The position numbers and the translations under genes are program-made. The notes beneath the pieces were generated by a model. It made no database searches. It saw only the letters and a program-made list of their open reading frames with translations, and had not been told where the DNA came from. A stretch of 64,000 nucleotides of DNA from Streptomyces physcomitrii (GTDB taxonomy: Bacteria > Actinomycetota > Actinomycetes > Streptomycetales > Streptomycetaceae), in assembly GCF_012273655.1 (NCBI RefSeq), contig NZ_JAAWWP010000004.1:62001-126000 (forward strand). The letters run 5' to 3'. Each line of letters begins with the position of its first letter. Within the stretch, counting starts at the first letter, position 1. Shown here piece by piece: positions 18,476 to 26,666 of the stretch.

Positions 18476-18952
18476 ATGGACGTCGCCCTGCGCCCGGTGC
18501 ACGACAGTGACCTGCCGGTCTTCTTCCGGCAGCGGACCGACCCCGAGTCGGTGCGGATGGCCGCCTTCGGCCCCGAGGAGTACGCGGACCGCGACCGCTT
18601 CGACGCGCACTGGGCGCGGATACGGGCGGTCCCGTCGAGCGACGTGCTGCGCACGGTGCTGCTCGACGGGGACGTGGTCGGCAGCGTCGCGGTCTACGGC
18701 CCGCCTCAGGAGCGCGAGGTGACGTACTGGATCGACCGGTACTACTGGGGACGCGGGGTGGCGACGGCCGCGCTGCGCGCCCTGCTCGGCGAGGTGTCCG
18801 AACGGCCGCTGCGGGCCCGCGCGGCGGCGGACAACGCGGGCTCGCGGCGGGTCCTGGAGAAGTGCGGATTCCGTCTCGTCGGCCGGGACCGGGGCTTCGC
18901 GCACGGCCGGGGCGAGGAGACCGAGGAGGTCGTGCTGCGGCTGGACGCCTAG
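18476..18952 (+). CDS. GNAT family N-acetyltransferase (RimJ/RimL type)
   Basis: 158 aa. WIDRYYWGRGVATAAL is the acetyl-CoA binding motif A and ADNAGSRRVLEKCGFRLVG is the RimJ/RimL C-terminal signature. GGAGG lies 5 nt before ATG 18476. It follows the MFS gene by 104 nt on the same strand and may be co-transcribed. Acceptor unknown. Confidence 0.85.
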   Translation: MDVALRPVHDSDLPVFFRQRTDPESVRMAAFGPEEYADRDRFDAHWARIRAVPSSDVLRTVLLDGDVVGSVAVYGPPQEREVTYWIDRYYWGRGVATAALRALLGEVSERPLRARAAADNAGSRRVLEKCGFRLVGRDRGFAHGRGEETEEVVLRLDA

Positions 18953-19092
18953 GCGGTGGGCCCAAGGACGCCCGGGCGGTGGAACCGGGGTCGACAGCGC
19001 CCCGACGACCACCGCGCCGGGCCCACCGGGCGGAACCGACCCGCGGTCAGCCCCGCCCGGCTCCCGTACGCCCGAGTCGGCCGCGCCCGGGT

Positions 19093-20544
<1,452 letters not shown>

Positions 20545-20745
20545 GCGCGCTCCTCGCTCCGGGGCCCGCGGGCCCGCTCGGGGACGGACGGATTCCGTCT
20601 GCGGCCGGATTGTGCCGCGCGCGAGGCCCCGGCAGGTGTGCGGCGTGTTACGGAATCGGGCGCCCAGCGTGGCCCCGGCCACCGGGAACGTCCAGGGGTC
20701 ACGCGCCAATCCGCCCGCGTGACCCCCGGGAAGCGGTCGCGGTGG

Positions 20746-21333
20746 TCAGCTTCGCGGGCTCCACTCCGGCTCGCGGCCGCTCAGCCCGATCGTCCGGTCG
20801 AGCAGCGGCGCCCCGGCGGGCACCTCGACCACCGGCCCGAAGATCGGCGGGCGTTCGCTCTCCTCGGCGGCCTGGGCGAGGAAGCCGTGCGCGGCCCGCA
20901 GCGCGGCCGGGTCCGGCGCGTACTCCTGACCGGTGGCGCGGGCCAGATCCCAGCCGTGCACGAGGAGTTCGTCGGCGACCACCAGGGCGGCCACCTCGCC
21001 GGGCAGGTCGACACCGCCGGCCCTGGTCATCCCCTGGTACGCGGCGGGCTCCCGCCAGGCCTCGGCCAGTTCGGCGAAGAGGCGCGGCAGAGCGGTGCGC
21101 CAGTCCTCGCGCAGCTCGGGCGTCCGCGAGTCCGGGGAGACGTCGAGTCCGGGACCGAGGTTCTTGCGGCCCGCGTCGGCGAAGGCACCGGTCAACTCCA
21201 CGAGGTGCCCGAGCAACTGCCGCACCGTGTAGTCCGGGCAGGGCGTCGGCTGAGCGAACTGCTCCTCCCGCACCCCCTCCGCGAGGCGCAGCACCTCCTT
21301 GGTCTGCGGACCCAGATCGAGGATGTCGGCCAT
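20746..21333 (-). CDS. TIGR03086-like DinB/maleylpyruvate isomerase-fold protein
   Basis: 195 aa. The N-terminal helix (EVLRLAEGVREEQFAQPTPC), VRQLLGHLVELTGAFAD and VADELLVHGWDLARATGQ give the His pattern of the DinB/MDMPI metal-binding fold. Many actinobacterial members use mycothiol as cofactor; the reaction here is unknown. GGGAGAAG precedes ATG 21333. The gene's 5' flank is a heptanucleotide repeat array (21351-21511), which must lie in its promoter or leader. Confidence 0.8.
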   Translation of the reverse strand: MADILDLGPQTKEVLRLAEGVREEQFAQPTPCPDYTVRQLLGHLVELTGAFADAGRKNLGPGLDVSPDSRTPELREDWRTALPRLFAELAEAWREPAAYQGMTRAGGVDLPGEVAALVVADELLVHGWDLARATGQEYAPDPAALRAAHGFLAQAAEESERPPIFGPVVEVPAGAPLLDRTIGLSGREPEWSPRS

Positions 21334-21350
21334 GGTGCTTCTCCCTGGTG

Positions 21351-21511
21351 GTGAGTTGTGGGTTCTGAGTTGTGGGTCGTGGGTCGTGGGTTGTGAGTTG
21401 CGGGTCGTGGGTCGTGGGTTGTGAGTTGCGGGTCGTGGGTTGTGAGTCGCTGATTGTGAGTTGTGGGTCGCGACTTGTCGGTTGTGGGCTGTGGTTTGTG
21501 ACCTGTGGGTT
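21351..21511. repeat. Heptanucleotide repeat array, 23 units
   Basis: Twenty-three consecutive 7-nt words of the form GTGRGTY can be laid end to end over 161 nt; most differ from GTGGGTT or GTGAGTT by one or two bases. A 21/28-nt superperiod (GTGGGTT GTGAGTT GCGGGTC) is also visible. It lies 18 nt upstream of the DinB-fold gene's start and 52 nt before the first possible codon of the divergent MFS frame. Confidence 0.93.
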
Positions 21512-21763
21512 CTCTCTTGATTTCTCTTGTCGGGGATGGGCCTCGGGTGCGGTTGCGGGTGAGTGAGCGGTCTCGGATGCGCCCGCGCTCGACAGCCCGG
21601 GAGCGCCCGGCGCCCGTACAGAGGTAGACCGCGCCCGCCGCCGGAACTCATCGCCGCGCCGCCGGGCCGGTCTCCCGTCGCCGCCTCTGAGGTGGCCGGG
21701 GCGTCCGGGGATACGGCAGGTGCCCGATGCCCGGGCGGTGTCCCGCCGCGCAGGATCACTTCC

Positions 21764-23020
21764 GTGGACACCACGAACGCCCTCAGGGGCACTCTCCGGC
21801 CGGTGCTCGCCGACCGCAACGCCAGGCTCTGCCTCGCCACCGTCCTGGTCTCGGGCTTCGGCTCCACCGCCCTCTGGCTGACGGCCGGGATCTGGGTGAA
21901 GGACCGCACCGGCTCGGACAGCCTGGCCGCGCTGTGCGCCTTCGCCCTGTGGGCACCGCAGCTCGCGGGCCCGCTGCTCGGCACCCTCGCCGACCGCCAC
22001 CGGCGCCGGCCCCTGCTCCTCGCGGGCAATCTGGCCCTCGCGCCCCTCGTCGCCTCCCTCTGCCTCGCGGGCTCCCGCCTCTGGTACGTACTGGGCGTGC
22101 TCTTCCTGTACGGCGCCCTCGGCGCGGTGCTGGACGCGGCCGAGACGGCGCTGGTGGCCACCGCCCTGGACGGCGCGCTCCTCGGTGCGATGAACGGACT
22201 GCGGACGGCCGCGGGCGAGGGCACCAAACTGCTCGCCCCGCTCGCCGGGGCCGCCCTCTACACCGCCTCCGGCATCCGCGCGGTCGCCCTCCTGGACGCC
22301 GCGAGCTTCCTGCTCACCGCCTGGCTGGTCCTGCTGCTCCGGGTACGGGAGAGCCCGCCGCCGCGCACCGGGGACCGCCTCGCCGGGACCCTCGCGGGCG
22401 CCCGCCACCTCTGGCACACGGCGGCCCTGCGCCCGCTCGTCCTCGCCGCGGGCGCCACCCTCGGACTCGCCGGACTGAACGGCGCGCTGCTCTTCGCCGT
22501 CGTGGACCGCGGACTCGGCCGCCCCGCCGCCTTCGCCGGAATCCTCTACGCGGCCCAGGGCGCCGGTTCGGTCCTGTGCGGGCTCGCCTCGGGCGCCCTG
22601 CTGCGCCGCTGCGGGGAGCGCGGGCTGGCCGTCCTCGGCATCGGCGTCTTCGCGGTCGCGGTGGCCCTGCGCGCGCTGCCGTACGCCCCGCTCGCCGTGG
22701 GGTGCAGCCTGCTGATCGGGGCGGGCCTGCCCTGCGTACTGATCGCCGCGTTCACCGCCGTCCAGCGGGGGACGCCGCCCGCGCTCCTCGGCCGGGTCGC
22801 CGCCACCGCGAGCACCGTGGTCTTCGTCCCGAACGCGCTCGCCCTCGGCCTCGGTTCGGGCCTGGTCGCCGTGGCCGACCACCGGCTGCTGCTCGGCCTG
22901 GCGGGGGCCGCGGGCCTGCTCTGCGCGGGGGCGCTCGCCCGTAGCAAAGCGGGTTCGCGGACCGGCGGGAGCGGGGAGCGGCGGGGTCCGGGACGGCCGG
23001 AAAACATCTCCCCCGGGTAA
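21764..23020 (+). CDS. MFS transporter (enterobactin-exporter/DUF894-like, 12 TM)
   Basis: 418 aa from GTG 21764, with about 12 hydrophobic segments. LWAPQLAGPLLGTLADRHRRRPLLL is the MFS loop 2-3 motif (read across two parts), and AAGEGTKLLAPLAGAALY is motif C-like. The frame is open 67 codons further upstream, but GTG 21764 follows AGGA and starts in the usual pattern before helix 1. Substrate unknown. Confidence 0.8.
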   Translation: MDTTNALRGTLRPVLADRNARLCLATVLVSGFGSTALWLTAGIWVKDRTGSDSLAALCAFALWAPQLAGPLLGTLADRHRRRPLLLAGNLALAPLVASLCLAGSRLWYVLGVLFLYGALGAVLDAAETALVATALDGALLGAMNGLRTAAGEGTKLLAPLAGAALYTASGIRAVALLDAASFLLTAWLVLLLRVRESPPPRTGDRLAGTLAGARHLWHTAALRPLVLAAGATLGLAGLNGALLFAVVDRGLGRPAAFAGILYAAQGAGSVLCGLASGALLRRCGERGLAVLGIGVFAVAVALRALPYAPLAVGCSLLIGAGLPCVLIAAFTAVQRGTPPALLGRVAATASTVVFVPNALALGLGSGLVAVADHRLLLGLAGAAGLLCAGALARSKAGSRTGGSGERRGPGRPENISPG

Positions 23021-23056
23021 GGGAACGGTAAAGCGGGGTCGCTCGTTACTCCTGGC

Positions 23057-24328
23057 ATGACAGCTATGACCCCCGGTTCGAACATCCCCCTGCCCGTCCC
23101 GACGGTGGCGGTCGAGGTCGCCGCCCCGGTGCGGCTGGACGTCTCGGGCCTGCTGCTCACCGGCGACGGCAAGGTGCGCTCCGACGACGACTTCATCTTC
23201 TACAACCAGCCCTCCGGCCCCGGTGTCACCTACCGCAGCGGGAACGGCGCGGGCCCCGACTCGGTCACCGTGGACACCGCCGCGGTGCCGCCGGGCATCG
23301 AGAAGATCGTCGTGACGGCCAGCCCCGACGCGGCGGGCCAGAGCTTCCAGGGCATCGAGCCGACGGCCACCGTCCGCGACCCCGCCACCGGCGCGGCGCT
23401 GGCGAGCTTCACCCCGCCGGGCCTCGGCACCGAGACCGCGCTCGTCGTGATGGAGATCTACCGGCGCAACGGCGCCTGGAAGGTCCGCGCCGTGGGCCAG
23501 GGCTATGCGAACGGCCTCGCCGGAATCGCCACCGACTTCGGTGTGAGCGTCGCCGACGAACCGGCCCCCGCCCCGCAGTCCGCGCCCCCGGCCGCCCCGA
23601 TGGCCGCACCCGCGCCGCCCTCGGCACCGCCGTCCGCTCCTCCGGCCGGGCCCCCGTCCGCGCCTCCGGCGGGACCGCCGTCCGCTCCCCCGGTGGGGGC
23701 CGCTGCGCCCGCCGCCCCGGCCGCGCCTCCCGCGGGGGCGCCGGGCGCCGGGAAGATCAGCCTGGACAAGGGCCGGGTCAGCCTGCAGAAGAACCAGTCG
23801 GTCTCGCTGGTCAAGGGCGGCCGTCCGCTGCTCTCCCAGGTCAAGATGGGCCTCGGCTGGGAGCCCGCCTTCCGCGGCAAGGACATCGACCTGGACGCCT
23901 CGGTCATCGCCTACGGCCCGCAGCGCAACCACCTGGACAGCTGCTACTTCGGCAAGCTGTCCATCCTCAACGGCTCCATCAAGCACTCCGGCGACAATCT
24001 GACCGGTGAGGGCGCGGGTGACGACGAGGTGATCGTGGTCGACCTCGGCCGCCTGCCGCAGGAGGCCACCGGCCTGGTCTTCACGGTCAACTCCTTCTCC
24101 GGGCAGAAGTTCACCGATGTCGCCAAGGCCTACTGCCGCCTGCTCGACGCGGCGACCGGCGAGGAGCTGGTCCGCTTCGACCTGACCGGCGCCGAGCCGC
24201 AGACCGGCGTGATGATGTGCAAGCTCATCCGCCAGTTCTCCGGCGAGTGGGAGATGACCGCGATGGGCAACTTCGTCAAGTCCCGTACGGTACGCGGCAT
24301 GGTGAAGCCCGCGGCCCAGGCACTCTGA
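23057..24328 (+). CDS. Double TerD-domain protein
   Basis: 423 aa with two TerD (calcium-binding stress) domains: residues ~15-170, containing GDGKVRSDDDFIFYNQP, and ~240-410, containing GKDIDLDASVIAYGP and DDEVIVVDLGRLP. They are joined by a ~65-residue Pro/Ala/Ser linker. The TerD family is tied to tellurite, phage and envelope stress responses in Streptomyces; the molecular role is unclear. No strong ribosome site precedes the ATG; MTP at 23066 is an alternative start. Confidence 0.9.
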   Translation: MTAMTPGSNIPLPVPTVAVEVAAPVRLDVSGLLLTGDGKVRSDDDFIFYNQPSGPGVTYRSGNGAGPDSVTVDTAAVPPGIEKIVVTASPDAAGQSFQGIEPTATVRDPATGAALASFTPPGLGTETALVVMEIYRRNGAWKVRAVGQGYANGLAGIATDFGVSVADEPAPAPQSAPPAAPMAAPAPPSAPPSAPPAGPPSAPPAGPPSAPPVGAAAPAAPAAPPAGAPGAGKISLDKGRVSLQKNQSVSLVKGGRPLLSQVKMGLGWEPAFRGKDIDLDASVIAYGPQRNHLDSCYFGKLSILNGSIKHSGDNLTGEGAGDDEVIVVDLGRLPQEATGLVFTVNSFSGQKFTDVAKAYCRLLDAATGEELVRFDLTGAEPQTGVMMCKLIRQFSGEWEMTAMGNFVKSRTVRGMVKPAAQAL

Positions 24329-24366
24329 GCCGCGGGCACTCCGAGCAGCAAACCCCGCAGGCGGCA

Positions 24367-24396
24367 CGCGGCGCCGGACACCCGTCCGGCGCCGCG
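24367..24396. terminator. Bidirectional terminator between TerD gene and TROVE gene
   Basis: CGCGGCGCCGGAC (24367-24379) and GTCCGGCGCCGCG (24384-24396) pair perfectly over 13 bp with a 4-nt loop. It lies in the convergent gap, so it can stop both genes. Confidence 0.85.
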
Positions 24397-24431
24397 CTGT
24401 TCACCGGGCCAAGGCCCCGGCTCCGCACCTG

Positions 24432-26015
24432 TCAGTCGCACCACGGCCAGTCGGCGTCCCGCCCGGCCTCCAGGAGCGGCACCATCCGGAAGGCCGCGTC
24501 GCTCAGCCCGCCGAAGGTGTGGCGTCCCGGCCGCCCGGCGGGCCCGTGCCCGGTGCGGTAACCGGCCAGGTTCCAGGTGTAGACCGGGACCTGGGCCGGC
24601 ACCTGGGCGGCCGGATCCCCGGCGCCGTGGTGGGCGGCCTGCTCGTCGGTGACGATCAGGACCCGGTCGTGCCCTCGGTAGTGGCGGCGCACCGCTCCGG
24701 TCGTGTCGGTGCCGCCCAGGTCGCCGAAGCGCCCGAGCACCTTCAGCACCGACTCCCCCTTGCGAAAGCGCACCGGCGCGCTGCTCGTGCCGAACTCGAC
24801 GAGGTCCGCCCCGGCCGCCCGCAGCGCGAGCGCCGAGCCGAAGACCGCCGCCGCGTCCGCCCGGTTCAGCTCGGAGCGCTCCGAGAGGCGGGAGTAGAAC
24901 ATCGAACCCGACCGGTCGACCAGCACCAGCGTCCGCCCGGGCAGCGCGGGCACGTTCGCCAACGAGTGCCCGAGGGCCTGCTCCAGCGGGTACGACCAGC
25001 GCAGCGAGGGCGCGTGCCGGTAGGCGGCGAGATAGCGGAACGGGAACTGCCGCGAGCGCGCGACCTGCTCGGGGTCCGCGATCGTCGCCGCGACCCGCGC
25101 GGCCACCTCGTCCGAGACCCCCGCCTCGTCGAAGTTGCGCAGATTGCGCACCAGCGCCATCGCCCCCATGGAGGGGATCACGGCCTCCCAGGCGGCCCGG
25201 TCCATCGGCCCCTGGAGCCAGCCGGCCAGCGCCTCCCAGGTGATCCCCGCCTCCGCGAGCCGCTCGGCCGCGTCCGGGGCGGTCACCACGGCCCGCCGCC
25301 GCTCCACCGGCAGCGCCATCAGCGCCCGGTGCGCGGTGAGCATCCGGTCCGCGGCGGGCGGCAGGGCGGTCTCGGGGTGGTGGCGCCGGTCCAGGGCGTA
25401 CTGGAAGAGCGCGCCCTGCCCGGGCTTGTCCGGATCCGGCGCCGCGTGCACCAGGTTGAGGATGTCGCCGAAGCGGTAGCCCTTGGCGGCGGTGTCGTAC
25501 TTCAGCAGCGCCCGGGAGGTGTACATGCGCCGTATGGCATCGGCGACGCCCCGCTTCACGGGCTTGGGCAGCGCGCGGCCGTACCGCGAGGTCCAGTAGC
25601 CGAGCAGCTCGCCGGGCTCGTCGGGGCGCCGGAGCACCGAGGCGACGACCTGCCGCCCGGTGGGACCCTCGGTCAGCCCCGCGTCCAGGCGGGCGCGGAC
25701 GTACTCGGCGGCGCCCACCAGCGAGGCGGTGCGCAGCCCGCCGGGTCCGCGCAGCCAGCCGAGCAGGCCCGCGGTCCACTCCGGGTCCTCGACCGCCAAC
25801 TGCCGTACCAGGGCGGCGAACCGGTCGTCCCGGTCGGCGCCGTCCTCGTAGAAGGTGCGCTGGGAGACGAAGTTGGCGACCGCGAGCAGGAAGAGCTCGC
25901 CGCGCGCGTCCCGCCGCTGCCCCTTGCCGCCCTCATGGGTACGGGCAGGGCCGGCCGAACGGACCGGCGAGAGGCCGCGGGCGGCCTTCCGGAAACGGGT
26001 GTTGAAGCGCGCCAT
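24432..26015 (-). CDS. rsr: TROVE-domain RNA-binding protein (Ro60 / Rsr ortholog)
   Basis: 527 aa. Residues ~15-340 match the HEAT-like TROVE ring (for example GELFLLAVANFVSQRTFYEDG in two parts, AEYVRARLDAGLTEGP, GYRFGDILNLVHA). The C-terminal ~170 residues are a von Willebrand A fold with a full MIDAS: DRSGS, the Thr in GGTDTTGA and the Asp in VTDEQAAHH. Ro60/Rsr proteins bind Y RNAs and misfolded RNAs and can work with PNPase or other nucleases. The start at 26015 has GGGGGA upstream, in the loop of a hairpin. Y RNA-like genes lie immediately upstream on the same strand, which strongly supports the call. Confidence 0.93.
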   Translation of the reverse strand: MARFNTRFRKAARGLSPVRSAGPARTHEGGKGQRRDARGELFLLAVANFVSQRTFYEDGADRDDRFAALVRQLAVEDPEWTAGLLGWLRGPGGLRTASLVGAAEYVRARLDAGLTEGPTGRQVVASVLRRPDEPGELLGYWTSRYGRALPKPVKRGVADAIRRMYTSRALLKYDTAAKGYRFGDILNLVHAAPDPDKPGQGALFQYALDRRHHPETALPPAADRMLTAHRALMALPVERRRAVVTAPDAAERLAEAGITWEALAGWLQGPMDRAAWEAVIPSMGAMALVRNLRNFDEAGVSDEVAARVAATIADPEQVARSRQFPFRYLAAYRHAPSLRWSYPLEQALGHSLANVPALPGRTLVLVDRSGSMFYSRLSERSELNRADAAAVFGSALALRAAGADLVEFGTSSAPVRFRKGESVLKVLGRFGDLGGTDTTGAVRRHYRGHDRVLIVTDEQAAHHGAGDPAAQVPAQVPVYTWNLAGYRTGHGPAGRPGRHTFGGLSDAAFRMVPLLEAGRDADWPWCD

Positions 26016-26016
26016 G

Positions 26017-26034
26017 AGAATTCCCCCGAATTCT
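26017..26034 (-). promoter_or_regulatory. Hairpin presenting the rsr ribosome site
   Basis: AGAATTC and GAATTCT form a perfect 7-bp stem around GGGG, and the loop holds the core of the only plausible Shine-Dalgarno of rsr; the stem ends 1 nt before the ATG. Upstream on the same strand, 26050-26130 is an almost pure pyrimidine leader (CTTCTCC/CTTCTTC words). This may tune rsr translation. Confidence 0.5.
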
Positions 26035-26141
26035 GAGCGATGGACAAGCCGAGGAAGGATGCCGGAGAACACGACATCGGGAAAACGAACGAAGAAGAGG
26101 GAGAAGAAGAGGAAGCAGGAGAAGGAGAAGCACGGGGGAAA

Positions 26142-26300
26142 GCACACACGGAAGTGTCCGAGTTCGTGGTCGGCCGCGGAACATAATCGCGTGCTCTGCC
26201 GAATTGAGCTACACCGCCCGAAGCGATGACGGGACTCGAACCCGCAACCTCGTGATCCCGAAGTATCCGCTGCCTGCGCACCGGACACCCCCGTGTGTAC
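26142..26300 (-). ncRNA. yrlA: Y RNA with permuted tRNA-like module (YrlA type), copy 2
   Basis: Read on the minus strand. The outer helix is 19 bp: GTACACACGGGGGTGTCCG (26300-26282) with CGGACACTTCCGTGTGTGC (26160-26142), G-U pairs allowed. After an internal loop beginning GTGCGCAGG comes an inner stem GCGGA/TCCGC (26270-26266 / 26180-26176). Inside is a tRNA mimic in permuted order: T arm with loop TTCGAGT (26245-26229), an acceptor-like stem closed by loop TTCGG (26228-26212), TA, then D arm GCTC-AATTCGGCA-GAGC (26209-26193). The anticodon arm is replaced by the Y stem. This is the architecture described for bacterial YrlA RNAs. It lies ~125 nt upstream of the rsr start on the same strand. 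Confidence 0.85.
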
Positions 26301-26370
26301 CTCCCGAGTTCAACCCGGCCGCGGTCGGTTTCCTGGAGAGAGAAGTAACCGCGGCCCACGCACCGGGAGG
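26300..26370 (-). ncRNA. Candidate short Y RNA without tRNA module
   Basis: A 71-nt hairpin between the two YrlA-type RNAs. CCTCCCG (26370-26364) pairs with CGGGAGG (26306-26300), and GGCCGCGG (nt 15-22) pairs with CCGCGGCC (nt 47-54). Between them is an asymmetric internal loop GTGCGTG / GGGTTGAACT. The loop start GTGCG and the 3' side TTGAACT match the corresponding positions of the flanking YrlA RNAs (GTGCGAAGG/TTGATCT and GTGCGCAGG/ACGAACT). The apical loop is pyrimidine-rich. It could instead be a terminator or spacer hairpin of copy 1, but the shared internal loop argues for a Ro-binding stem. Confidence 0.5.
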
Positions 26371-26385
26371 CGCATGCATTCAGTT

Positions 26386-26522
26386 GTCCAGAGATCAAGG
26401 CCGGCTGGACCGACGATGGTGCTCTGCCCCTGAGCTACACCGGCATGGAGTGCCGGTGGCAGGATTCGAACCTGCGACCTCCCCATGAGGAGTGGAAGTA
26501 GGTCCCGCCTTCGCACCTGGAC
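26386..26522 (-). ncRNA. yrlA: Y RNA with permuted tRNA-like module (YrlA type), copy 1
   Basis: Minus strand. Outer stem GTCCAG (26522-26517) / CTGGAC (26391-26386), internal loop GTGCG / GATCT, stem AAGGC/GCCTT (26511-26507 / 26401-26397), then GGACC/GGTCC (26505-26501 / 26411-26407). Enclosed is a near-perfect tRNA mimic in permuted order: a variable-arm hairpin CTCC-TCATGG-GGAG, T arm GCAGG-TTCGAAT-CCTGC (26475-26459), acceptor CACCGGCA / TGCCGGTG (8 bp) closed by loop CTCCA (26446-26450), TA, and D arm GCTC-AGGGGCA-GAGC (26435-26421). No anticodon arm exists. A -10-like TAGAGT lies at 26535-26530. Confidence 0.88.
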
Positions 26523-26666
26523 GAGTAGAACTCTAGAAGGCGAACTGCGCACGGGCGAAGGGTTTTACGACCGGCCATTGACGACGGGAGTCCCGGACCG
26601 TACGGCAGGACGCGGCCGCCGCCCGCCGGAGGATCCGGGGGCGGCGGGGTGCCATGCCGGAGCGGC
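26523..26666. other. Gap upstream of Y RNA cluster
   Basis: This gap holds the probable promoter of the Y RNA cluster (minus strand, TAGAGT at 26535-26530; no clear -35). It also holds the 3' end of the PhoX-like gene, with GC-rich palindromic sequence near 26610-26660. No gene is seen. Confidence 0.4.

Noticed and set aside
21351..21511. CRISPR or origin iterons
   Set aside because: No spacers; 7-nt units without DnaA boxes or replication genes.
20699..24367. Very long minus-strand open frame (over 1200 codons)
   Set aside because: It overlaps the MFS and TerD genes and reads as low-complexity Arg/Gly/Ala, the usual antisense shadow in high-GC DNA. Only 20746-21333 in another frame is real.
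26193..26245. Standard tRNA gene suggested by D-arm and T-arm sequences
   Set aside because: On the coding (minus) strand the T arm comes before the acceptor stem and D arm, and there is no anticodon arm. The order fits a permuted tRNA mimic, not a tRNA.
26421..26475. Second standard tRNA gene
   Set aside because: Same permuted order and closed acceptor loop CTCCA; assigned to the YrlA-type RNA.
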